DNA of 23,454 nt, taken from contig DLLE01000030.1 in NCBI GenBank assembly GCA_002477955.1, positions 32,903 through 56,356 of the forward strand, written 5' to 3'. This stretch comes from Treponema sp. UBA7570 (GTDB taxonomy: Bacteria; Spirochaetota; Spirochaetia; Treponematales; Treponemataceae). A program made the position numbers and the translations under genes. A model generated the notes under the pieces. It saw only the letters and a list, made by a program, of their open reading frames with translations. It did no database searches and had not been told where the DNA came from. Positions 1 through 6,529 of the stretch are shown in pieces (the first letter of the stretch is position 1; the number at the start of each line of letters is the position of its first letter).

Positions 1-779
1 TTCAGCACAACTACAAACAGAACGAGCACAACCGCAGTCGCATACGCCTGCTCTGTCCGCAAACCTTCGCACCACAGCGAATACAAATGAACTGCAAGAG
101 TTCGGCCGCTTCCCATTAAATTGTTCGGAATATGGGCTACAGTTCCTGCCGTATACAAAAGCGCCGCAGTTTCTCCAATTATTCTTCCTACGCTCAAAAC
201 AATTCCATTTACAATTCCAGGAACTGCAACCGGCAGGACAATCTTAAATACAGTGCGCAGTTTTCCAGCGCCAAGACCAAAACTTGCTTCTCTGTACGTC
301 ATTGGAACAGAAAGCAAGGCTTCTTCAGAAGTTCTCATTATTACTGGCAAAATCATAATTGCCAAAGTGCAGCAGCCTGCCAAAAGCGAAAACTGCCATT
401 TCAACGCAGTTACAAAAAGCAAAAGTCCAAACAAACCGTAAACAATCGACGGAATTCCTGTAAGAGTTTCCGCCGTAATTCTAATCACACGGACAAAACG
501 GTTTCCGGCTTTTGCATATTCTGCCAAATAAATCGCCGCTCCAACACCAACCGGAACTGCCATAACAAGCGAAACAACCAGCACAATCGCAGTGTTTACC
601 AATGCCGGAAAGAGAGAGGCATTTTCGCTCGTGTAATGCAAAGAAAAAAGCGACGGATTTATATACATCGCGCCTTTTGCAAAAATATAAATCACAAGAC
701 CTGCAATAATTGCAAAAGTAACAAATGCGCAAGTTCTTAAAATAAACCGAAAAATTGCAGATTGTTTTGTCTGATTCAT
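1..779 (-). CDS. pstA: Phosphate ABC transporter permease PstA (partial, C-terminus beyond left edge)
   Basis: The frame is open from an ATG at 779 to the window edge, giving 259 codons and no stop. PstA is one of the two inner-membrane permease subunits of the PstSCAB phosphate importer. The translation has an N-terminal membrane segment (about residues 15-36), several further hydrophobic segments, and the binding-protein-dependent permease loop around residues 165-185 (EASFGLGAGKLRTVFKIVLP), which docks on PstB. The motif GIPSIVYGLFG near residue 110 is typical of PstA/PstC. The start is supported by GGAGG about 7 bases upstream. The gene begins 33 bp after pstC, in operon order pstS-pstC-pstA; pstB probably lies just outside the window. 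Everything seen is ordinary for the family. The reading frame is interrupted only by the window boundary. Confidence 0.93.
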   Translation of the reverse strand, partial: MNQTKQSAIFRFILRTCAFVTFAIIAGLVIYIFAKGAMYINPSLFSLHYTSENASLFPALVNTAIVLVVSLVMAVPVGVGAAIYLAEYAKAGNRFVRVIRITAETLTGIPSIVYGLFGLLLFVTALKWQFSLLAGCCTLAIMILPVIMRTSEEALLSVPMTYREASFGLGAGKLRTVFKIVLPVAVPGIVNGIVLSVGRIIGETAALLYTAGTVAHIPNNLMGSGRTLAVHLYSLWCEGLRTEQAYATAVVLVLFVVVL

Positions 780-812
780 ATCAATTCCTCCAAAAACTGC
801 TAACTGCTATTT

Positions 813-1658
813 TTACGCCTTTTTCTTTGTTATCATAAATACAAAATTTATAATCAAAATAAAAAAGAATAAAACAACCGAAGTTGCAATCAATGCTTCA
901 CGGTGAAGTCCGGCGGCATATCCCATTTCAAGAACAATATTTGCCGTTAAAGTGCGGATTCCTTTTACAAGTCCGCGAGGCATAACCGCCTGATTTCCGG
1001 CAACCATAATTACAGCCATAGTTTCGCCGACCGCACGTCCAACTCCAAGAATAATTCCCGCAATAATTCCAGATTTTGCGGCAGGAAGCTCAGCAAAAAA
1101 TACGCTTCGCTCCTTACAGGCGCCCAAAGCAAGAGAGCCTTCGTAATAAAGCTCAGGAACAGCCCTCAAAGAAGTTTCGCTAACGCTTATAATCGTCGGA
1201 AGAATCATTATTGCAAGCACAATCGAAGCAGCAAGAATACTAGTTCCGCTTCCTCCAAAAACTGAACGGATTACCGGCACAATAGCCGTCAAACCAAAAA
1301 ATCCGTATACGACAGAAGGAATTCCAGCCAAAAGATTTACACCGTGCTTCATAACAGGATAAAACTTTGCAGGACAAAAACGAGCCATATAAATCGCCGT
1401 CATAATTCCAAATGGAACGCCAAGAATAATTGCACCGAATGTTACGACAAGGCTTCCAACAATCATTGGAAAAATTCCGTACAAATCAATCTCAGGCTTC
1501 CATTTCATTCCAAGCAAAAAGTTTCCAAAACCAATTTTCTGCATTGCCGGCACGCCATTTGCAAACATAAAAAAACAAATCAATGCAACCGCCGCAACAC
1601 TCACGCTCGCCGCAAGCAAAAAAATCAATTTCATTGTCGATTCTAATTTTGTTTTCAA
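813..1658 (-). CDS. pstC: Phosphate ABC transporter permease PstC
   Basis: A 281-residue inner-membrane permease, partner of PstA in the phosphate importer. The sequence shows an N-terminal membrane helix (about residues 9-33), the family signature GIPSVVYGFFGL (about residues 111-122), and the cytoplasmic coupling loop with EGSLALGACKERSVFF followed by a Pro-Ala segment (about residues 173-195). The motif GRAVGETMAV (about residues 207-216) is diagnostic of PstC/PstA. Length is normal for the short spirochaete/Firmicute form. It follows pstS after 121 bp that can fold into a hairpin, and precedes pstA by 33 bp, so the three are probably one transcript. The ATG at 1658 has only a weak Shine-Dalgarno (GGAAATATTTT), poorer than those of pstS and pstA, which may help keep permease levels below binding-protein levels; that last point is inference. 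Confidence 0.94.
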   Translation of the reverse strand: MKTKLESTMKLIFLLAASVSVAAVALICFFMFANGVPAMQKIGFGNFLLGMKWKPEIDLYGIFPMIVGSLVVTFGAIILGVPFGIMTAIYMARFCPAKFYPVMKHGVNLLAGIPSVVYGFFGLTAIVPVIRSVFGGSGTSILAASIVLAIMILPTIISVSETSLRAVPELYYEGSLALGACKERSVFFAELPAAKSGIIAGIILGVGRAVGETMAVIMVAGNQAVMPRGLVKGIRTLTANIVLEMGYAAGLHREALIATSVVLFFFILIINFVFMITKKKA

Positions 1659-1689
1659 AATATTTCCTTCAACAATTCAAGAACTAAAA

Positions 1690-1760
1690 AACTGGACTGC
1701 CCTCAAAAATCACGCATGCTCCGTTTTTAAGCATTCACATCACTTTTTTTGACAGTCCGC
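1690..1760 (-). terminator. Hairpin between pstS and pstC, probable partial terminator/attenuator
   Basis: On the minus strand, downstream of pstS, GGACTG (1758-1753) can pair with CAGTCC (1699-1694), and inside it ATGCT (1734-1730) can pair with AGCAT (1720-1716). The outer stem is followed by AGTTTTTT. A weak terminator or processing stem between a binding-protein gene and its permeases is a common way to make more binding protein than permease. Pairing is seen in the sequence; the attenuating role is inferred. The long loop makes it a weak terminator at best. Confidence 0.4.
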
Positions 1761-1779
1761 CTTTTTTACCAACCAAAAA

Positions 1780-2652
1780 CTACTTTACTTCGCTCCACTT
1801 TGTAATTTCGCCTACAAAGATTTTGCGAACCTGTTCTTTTGTAAGACCATTTGCAGGATTCTTCTTGTTTACTACAACTGCAATACCGTCGATTGCGATT
1901 TTGTCAGCATTTACGCCAGTTTCGCTTGCTTTAAGGTCACGGCTAGCCATACCAATATCGCAAACACCCTGAATTGCACTGTTTACACCTGTTGTAGAAT
2001 CACTCTGAGAAACTTCAACAACGATTCCAGGGTTTACTTCTTTGAATGCTTCAGCAAGTTTTTCCATAACAGGGAAAACCGAAGAAGAACCAGCAACTGT
2101 AACTTTTCCAGATTTTACATTTGCAAGATATGGCTGATTTTTAGCAACAGCAATGTAGCCTTTCTTTTCTACAATTGCCTGGCCATCAGCAGAAAGAATA
2201 AATCTCTTAAATTCGCTCGCGGCAGGAGAAAGACCGTCTTTTGTTACAATGTTAAAAGGACGGCTAACTTTGTATGAGCCATTTTTGATATTTGCAACAG
2301 AAGCAACTGCACCGTCAATTTCCAAAGCCTTTACAGTGCTATTCAAAGAACCGAGGGAAATATATCCGATTGAAGAAGGATTTCCAGAAACAGAAGTAAT
2401 TACAACTTCTGTACTGTTTGTAATATCAGCGGAATCAACTGTCATATCAACTTTTTTGCCTTGAGCATTTTTAGCTTCGACACCAAAAAGTTCAACAAAA
2501 GCTCCGCGGGTTCCAGAGCCAGCCTCACGAGAAATTACAGTAATCGAATCCTTAATTTTTCCATCTTTCTTTCCCCATGGCCAAGCCCACAAATCTGAAC
2601 CAAAAAGAGCCAAACCAGCAACTGCCAAAACTGCAATCTTATTAATTTTCAT
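1780..2652 (-). CDS. pstS: Circularly permuted phosphate-binding protein PstS
   Basis: A 290-residue exported protein that should capture phosphate in the periplasm for PstCAB. Residues 1-23 form a signal peptide (hydrophobic core, cleavage near LWA); no lipobox cysteine is visible. The halves are swapped relative to classical PstS. Residues 37-170 carry what is normally the C-terminal half, including the phosphate loop SREAGSGTRGAF (41-52) and IGYISLGSLN (95-104). Residues 171-183 look like a linker. Residues 184-290 carry the normal N-terminal half: VAGSSSVFPVMEK (186-198), QSDSTTGVNSAI (216-227), CDIGMASRDLK (231-241), and the end at ITKWSEVK, which in E. coli PstS (KIKKWDD then VVRRADGSGT) precedes the phosphate loop. 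All expected ligand loops remain, so it should bind phosphate. The start has a strong AGGAGG. It sits directly upstream of pstC and behind a Pho-box-like array, which supports the assignment. Similar permuted PstS proteins may exist in Firmicutes; I recall this only loosely. Confidence 0.93.
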   Translation of the reverse strand: MKINKIAVLAVAGLALFGSDLWAWPWGKKDGKIKDSITVISREAGSGTRGAFVELFGVEAKNAQGKKVDMTVDSADITNSTEVVITSVSGNPSSIGYISLGSLNSTVKALEIDGAVASVANIKNGSYKVSRPFNIVTKDGLSPAASEFKRFILSADGQAIVEKKGYIAVAKNQPYLANVKSGKVTVAGSSSVFPVMEKLAEAFKEVNPGIVVEVSQSDSTTGVNSAIQGVCDIGMASRDLKASETGVNADKIAIDGIAVVVNKKNPANGLTKEQVRKIFVGEITKWSEVK

Positions 2653-2692
2653 AGTAAAAACCTCCTGTATGAAAATCTAATTTACAATAAGC

Positions 2693-2746
2693 AATTTAAG
2701 TCTGCGCTGTAAAAATTGTGCTATAAAATTGTTAAAATTCGGTTAA
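2693..2746 (-). promoter_or_regulatory. Pho-box-like array and promoter of pstS
   Basis: On the strand of pstS there are four hexamers spaced exactly 11 bp apart: TTAACC (2746-2741), TTAACA (2735-2730), ATAGCA (2724-2719) and TTTACA (2713-2708). This matches the known PhoP box of Bacillus (TTAACA-like repeats with about 5-bp spacers) and the 11-bp period of the E. coli Pho box. A -10-like TAAATT lies at 2698-2693; transcription would then start near 2686, placing the array at about -22 to -60, the position reported for PhoP-activated promoters. No good -35 is needed in that design. The regulator itself is not identified in this window. Confidence 0.7.
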
Positions 2747-2774
2747 ATTTTTTGGAGCGCATTTTTCTCTCAAT

Positions 2775-2840
2775 CCGGCCAACCGCCACTTGCTCACGCG
2801 CGGTGCTTCGCACAGCCTGCGGCTTGGCTAATGTCCGGGC
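2775..2840. repeat. G+C-rich imperfect palindrome upstream of pstS
   Basis: In an otherwise very AT-rich gap, about 66 bases are strongly G+C-rich and fold on themselves. GCCAACCGC (2778-2786) pairs with GCGGCTTGGC (2819-2828) with one bulged base, and CCGG at the outer edge (2775-2778) can pair with CCGG (2835-2838). It encodes nothing I can support. It resembles an intergenic repeat unit, or could serve as a two-way transcription barrier between the pst genes and the tRNA. Whether copies occur elsewhere in the genome cannot be seen here. Confidence 0.45.
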
Positions 2841-2900
2841 TAAAAATTGCATAAAAAAAATCAAGTGCATCTGTAATTTTTTAGATTTTTTTTAGAAATA

Positions 2901-2929
2901 TTGTTTTTTAGTGTTTTATCTATTATATT
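2901..2929 (+). promoter_or_regulatory. Sigma-70-type promoter of tRNA-Gly
   Basis: TTGTTT (2901-2906) and TATATT (2924-2929) are separated by 17 bp and end 13 bp before the tRNA. This is a good housekeeping promoter, and the downstream membrane protein gene would be read from it too. Confidence 0.65.
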
Positions 2930-2942
2930 TAAAGTCAGATTT

Positions 2943-3013
2943 GCAGATGTAATATAACGGTAGTATACGACCTTCCCAAGGTTGGCGCGCGGGTTCGACT
3001 CCCGTCATCTGCT
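2943..3013 (+). tRNA. tRNA-Gly (anticodon CCC)
   Basis: A full cloverleaf can be drawn by eye: acceptor stem GCAGATG (2943-2949) with CATCTGC (3006-3012) and discriminator T3013; a D arm around ATATAACGGTAGTAT; anticodon stem CGACC/GGTTG with loop TTCCCAA, giving anticodon CCC; and a T arm GCGGG-TTCGACT-CCCGT. The CCA end is not encoded. The CCC anticodon reads GGG glycine codons. It lies 13 bp behind a good promoter and 20 bp before a protein gene, without a visible terminator between them. Confidence 0.95.
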
Positions 3014-3033
3014 CATTTTGGAGTAAAGAGTTC

Positions 3034-4131
3034 GTGTCTCCTTATTTTTCGACAATCACCTGCATAAATATTTTTTCCCTTGTAATTCTTTTTGTTTTGG
3101 TTTCCGGGAATTCTATAATCAGCACTTATCAAAAAAATAAATTTCAGACAACAGGCGCAATTGTTTTTTTAATCTGCATTATGGAAGTGCTCACGATAAT
3201 TTTTAACAACACTCCGCCAAAATTCAAATTTTTCCATATTGCTTCAAATTATATCGGTTTTAGCCTTACTCCAGCCGTCTACGTTTCTTTGAGCAAGGCA
3301 CTTTTTCCACACATTGGCGAAAATCGTTTTAAAATAAATCCAATGGTTCTTTTATGCGCAATTTATTCGCTCTGGCTTCTTGTTTCGCTGATTGCAACTC
3401 CAAAATACAGCGTTTTTTACGTTGATAAAGAAAATCATTATTCAAGGGCAAAGGGCTTTTTTGTTTACGTAGTTTTTTACATGCTCAGTCTTTTTTATTT
3501 TTTGCTCACAAACATCCGGCTTTCTATGCGTTTTTGGAAAAATAACGGAATTGTACTGCTTCTTAACTTTTTGCTTGTTTTTTTTGGAAGCATCGTTCAA
3601 TTTTTTTATCCCGAAATTCAAATTACGTGGCTTACAATAAACATTTCCCTCCTGACTTATTACATCTATCACACAACTCTTTACCAGCAGTTAGACGTCC
3701 AAACCTGTCTTTTAAATTACGGAAATTTAAAAAAATGGCTCTGCCGCCAAAAAAAAGACCACTGCATTGTTGTTGCAGAAATTGACAATTTTGCAAAACT
3801 TAAACTAAATTATTCACGCAAAGAAATCGACAGGATTATTGTGACTGTTTCAAAAATTTTCAATAAATTTTTCAAAAAATACGGTCAGTGCTACAGAATC
3901 GGAAGTGAAGAATTTTTAGCGACAATAAGCGACATGACGCTCAATTTTGACGAGCTCAACCGCAAATTTTTTATCGAATTTATAAAAGAAAGTTTCGATT
4001 TTAAAGAAATGCCTCTTGTTACTCTAGGTTACGCAAAAATTTCGAAAAATTCCGATTTAGACAAAATTTTATCGCTGACAGACATAAAAAAACGCGAATT
4101 CATAAAAAAACGTCCGGAATATTTGAGCTAA
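3034..4131 (+). CDS. Seven-TM membrane protein with degenerate GGDEF domain
   Basis: 365 residues. The N-terminal 215 residues contain about seven hydrophobic segments, resembling the 7-TM sensor modules found before GGDEF or kinase domains. Residues 219-365 align by pattern with a GGDEF (diguanylate cyclase) domain: DVQTCLLNYGNLKKW stands where active enzymes have D-x-LTGLxNR, AEID (248-251) where the metal-binding DxD-like segment lies, and RIGSEEF (288-294) where RxGGDEF lies. The second glycine of the signature is serine, the FKxIND segment is lost, and the last helix motif (ALYxAKxxGRN) is absent. It is therefore probably not a cyclase but may bind nucleotide or act as a sensor; this is inferred. 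The start is GTG at 3034, with GGAG 10 bases upstream. It follows the tRNA by only 20 bp and converges with the response regulator gene, with 15 bp between them. Confidence 0.75.
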   Translation: MSPYFSTITCINIFSLVILFVLVSGNSIISTYQKNKFQTTGAIVFLICIMEVLTIIFNNTPPKFKFFHIASNYIGFSLTPAVYVSLSKALFPHIGENRFKINPMVLLCAIYSLWLLVSLIATPKYSVFYVDKENHYSRAKGFFVYVVFYMLSLFYFLLTNIRLSMRFWKNNGIVLLLNFLLVFFGSIVQFFYPEIQITWLTINISLLTYYIYHTTLYQQLDVQTCLLNYGNLKKWLCRQKKDHCIVVAEIDNFAKLKLNYSRKEIDRIIVTVSKIFNKFFKKYGQCYRIGSEEFLATISDMTLNFDELNRKFFIEFIKESFDFKEMPLVTLGYAKISKNSDLDKILSLTDIKKREFIKKRPEYLS

Positions 4132-4146
4132 AAATCAATTTTTGCT

Positions 4147-4863
4147 TTATTCTGGCACAAAAATATAACCACATTTGCTCACAGAAACTATGTGGCGAGG
4201 ATTTTTTTTGTCGTCCTCTATTAGATTGCGCAAAGTCCGGATATTTACGTAAATGTTGCTTTCGAGAGTTTTTTCGTCCGGAATAGGCTCATTCCAAACG
4301 TTTTGATAAATCGCCTCGAACGACAGGATTTTATTTGAATTTCGGATAAAATAAAGCATCATATCGAACTGTTTTTTTCGCATTGGAATTTTCTTTCCAT
4401 TTTTACAAACCGTAAAAGAATTCAAATCAAGTTCAAAAATTCCATTGGCATAAATCGTTTCGAGTGTATTTTTGTTAAAACCAATTAGCGAAGATTTTTC
4501 AAGCATTCTTTTTATTCGCAAAATCAATTCTTCAATATAAAAAGGCTTTGTAATATAATCGTCACAACCTTCTCTAAAACCTTCAACCTTGCTTTTTTCG
4601 GTATTTATCGAAGAGACAATCATAACTGGAAGAATTTTGTCTTGAAGCCGAATCGAATGTAAAACTCTCATTCCTCCAATGTCATCTCCAAGATTTAAAT
4701 CCAAAATTACAAGGCTTATAAAATTTTTTGAAAGTTTTCTGTATGCGTCTTTTGCGTTAAAACATTGAATTACTTCAAATCCCTGCTCAACAAGATTTTT
4801 GGCAATAAAATTATTCAGCGACTCAGAATCTTCAACTACCATTATAATTTCTTTTTCGTCCAT
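4147..4863 (-). CDS. OmpR/PhoB-family response regulator
   Basis: 238 residues. An N-terminal receiver (about 5-120) has the acidic pair E11-D12, phospho-acceptor D55 (LVILDLNLG), S84 and K106 (ITKPF), so it should be phosphorylatable. A winged-helix DNA-binding domain (about 138-238) has the recognition region NIYVNIRTLRNLIEDD and the C-terminal wing SKCGYIFVPE. Its ATG follows the stop of the histidine kinase gene with no gap (TGA then ATG), so the two are translationally coupled and almost certainly partners. The target genes are unknown. Being only 1.5 kb from the Pho-box array makes PhoB possible, but the partner kinase is not PhoR-like, and the operon context points to the DUF3015/DUF4105 envelope genes. 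A direct Pho role is not supported. Confidence 0.9.
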   Translation of the reverse strand: MDEKEIIMVVEDSESLNNFIAKNLVEQGFEVIQCFNAKDAYRKLSKNFISLVILDLNLGDDIGGMRVLHSIRLQDKILPVMIVSSINTEKSKVEGFREGCDDYITKPFYIEELILRIKRMLEKSSLIGFNKNTLETIYANGIFELDLNSFTVCKNGKKIPMRKKQFDMMLYFIRNSNKILSFEAIYQNVWNEPIPDEKTLESNIYVNIRTLRNLIEDDKKNPRHIVSVSKCGYIFVPE

Positions 4864-6477
4864 TCAACCAAGCCTCTTAAAAATCACAGTAAAAATACTG
4901 CCGCTCACTGCTTCAGAATTTTCCGCATATTCAAGCTCAAGCCCGTTCAATTTGCAAATTTCATTTACAACATAAAGCCCAAGCCCGACAGACTGCTCAT
5001 TTTTTCCGTGTTTTGAACCAATTCCCGCAAAACGATTAAATAGAACCGGCCTTTTTTCTTCAGGAATTCCAACTCCATCATCAATTACACGCAAAAAAGT
5101 ATTTTCTTCGCTTGCATCGATTCTAACTTTTATATTTCCTTCTGGAAAAGTATATTTTATCGCATTGTCTACAAGATTTACATAAATTCCTTTTAAACTG
5201 TTTTCGTCACAAAAAATGCGCGGATTTTGAAAATTACATTCAAATACAAAAGCTTGATTTTTTCGTTTGGCTTTTTGAATCAAAAATTTGTTTTCTTCTA
5301 AAAGAAATTCTTCAAGATTTATAATTTTTGGATTTACAAGATAACGTCCGTCTGAAATTCTGTAAGAATTCAAAACATTCTGAATAATTATGTTTATCTG
5401 GCCGGCGCAATCGCAAATACTTTGAATTTCTGACAGAAGCCTCTCGCTTTTTTCGTCTTTTGCCATTTTCTGCAATTTTTGAATTTCATTCAATAAAACC
5501 GTGAGCGGCGTATTTACGTTGTGCGTTACAAAATACAAAAAAGTGCTTTTTTCTTTTTCGCTTTTTAAAAGCTCCTGTTTTTCAAGCCAAAGATTTCTGT
5601 AATTTTCGAGAATCCGAATTCGTCCAAGCAATGCCGAAATATCAAACGGCCTCACAAGAAAATCATTTATCTGGCCTTCAAAATTTTTTTCCATAAGATA
5701 AGAATTGTATTTGTTCACAAGCATCAAAACTGGAAACTCAAGAACCGCATATTTTTTCCGAATTGTCTTGCAAAGATAAAAAGCCTCGTCATTTTCCGAT
5801 TCCGGCGAAATTATCAGCATTTGAATAAGATCGTCTTCGATTGCAAAAAGCGCTTTTTGAGAACGCTCCAAAATTCGCACAAAAAAACCATAAGACTGCA
5901 AAACAAGCCTCAAAGTCAGATTGTAAGAATTTACATCTCCATAAATTCCAATAGAAATTCTAGGTTCGACATCTTTTTTTACAGGAACATTTTTCACAAG
6001 CTGAAGCAAAATATCTTTTTCTGAAATTTTTTGATTATCGCTATAAGTTTTTTGACCAATTATGTCTTTTATAAGATGAATGTTTTTTGTAATAAGTCTG
6101 GCAGCAGAAATTTGAGAATTTTCGTCAAGCGGCTCAGAAAGAATTCCAGACATTGCCTGAATTGTCTGCAAAGGCTTTGAAATTTCGGACAAGACAGTTT
6201 CGTAAGATTCGTTTTTTTCGTCTTCAGTTTTTTTAACTGCCGATTTTTCGTCTTCGAGAGTGTCAGAAAAAAAATCCTGCAAAGAATCAGCTTTGTTTTC
6301 TTTTTCTTCAAAAATTGAATTGAGCATAAAACCCAAAACTGTAATCAAAATTTCTATGCACACTACGCTGTAAAAGACAATTTCAAAATATTCGCTTTTA
6401 AATTCATGCCAAAAAAAAAGAAAAATAAGAAGAATTACAGAAAATACGCTGATTAGTATCGAGAGATTTTTTTTCAT
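4864..6477 (-). CDS. Membrane histidine kinase with pseudo-receiver and a second, dead DHp-like region
   Basis: 537 residues from the ATG at 6477, chosen because GGAGGG lies 6 bases before it; an ATG 36 bases further upstream lacks this. Two membrane helices (about 6-23 and 32-52) are followed by a coiled region. Residues 92-140 look like a DHp helix pair (SEISKPLQTIQAMSGIL) without the phospho-accepting histidine. Residues 174-292 have a receiver fold pattern, but the acceptor position reads LIISPE (222-226 region, Ser for Asp) and the conserved Lys-Pro is Arg-Pro (277-278). A second, intact DHp has H319 in THNVNTPL. The ATPase domain has the N box NLVDNAIKYT (434-443), G1 DDGVGIP (466-472), F box and G2 GLGLYV (498-503). 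It should autophosphorylate and signal to the regulator gene fused to its stop. It starts 52 bp after the DUF4105 gene, in the same run. Confidence 0.88.
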   Translation of the reverse strand: MKKNLSILISVFSVILLIFLFFWHEFKSEYFEIVFYSVVCIEILITVLGFMLNSIFEEKENKADSLQDFFSDTLEDEKSAVKKTEDEKNESYETVLSEISKPLQTIQAMSGILSEPLDENSQISAARLITKNIHLIKDIIGQKTYSDNQKISEKDILLQLVKNVPVKKDVEPRISIGIYGDVNSYNLTLRLVLQSYGFFVRILERSQKALFAIEDDLIQMLIISPESENDEAFYLCKTIRKKYAVLEFPVLMLVNKYNSYLMEKNFEGQINDFLVRPFDISALLGRIRILENYRNLWLEKQELLKSEKEKSTFLYFVTHNVNTPLTVLLNEIQKLQKMAKDEKSERLLSEIQSICDCAGQINIIIQNVLNSYRISDGRYLVNPKIINLEEFLLEENKFLIQKAKRKNQAFVFECNFQNPRIFCDENSLKGIYVNLVDNAIKYTFPEGNIKVRIDASEENTFLRVIDDGVGIPEEKRPVLFNRFAGIGSKHGKNEQSVGLGLYVVNEICKLNGLELEYAENSEAVSGSIFTVIFKRLG

Positions 6478-6529
6478 TCGTTTCCCTCCGTAAAATATAC
6501 ATTTATTTTTCAAAAATTACCATTGCGCC

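Noticed and set aside
132..740. Plus-strand open frame of 202 codons opposite pstA
   Set aside because: Its product is rich in Asn, Arg, Ser and Lys without any motif, while the minus strand carries an intact PstA; it is a shadow of that gene.
4147..6477. Kinase-regulator pair as PhoR-PhoB for the Pho-box array
   Set aside because: It is near the array, but the kinase lacks PhoR-type features and the genes are coupled to DUF3015/DUF4105; proximity alone is not enough.
6478..6513. Upstream ATG for the histidine kinase
   Set aside because: The GGAGGG ribosome site lies inside this extension, directly before the ATG at 6477.
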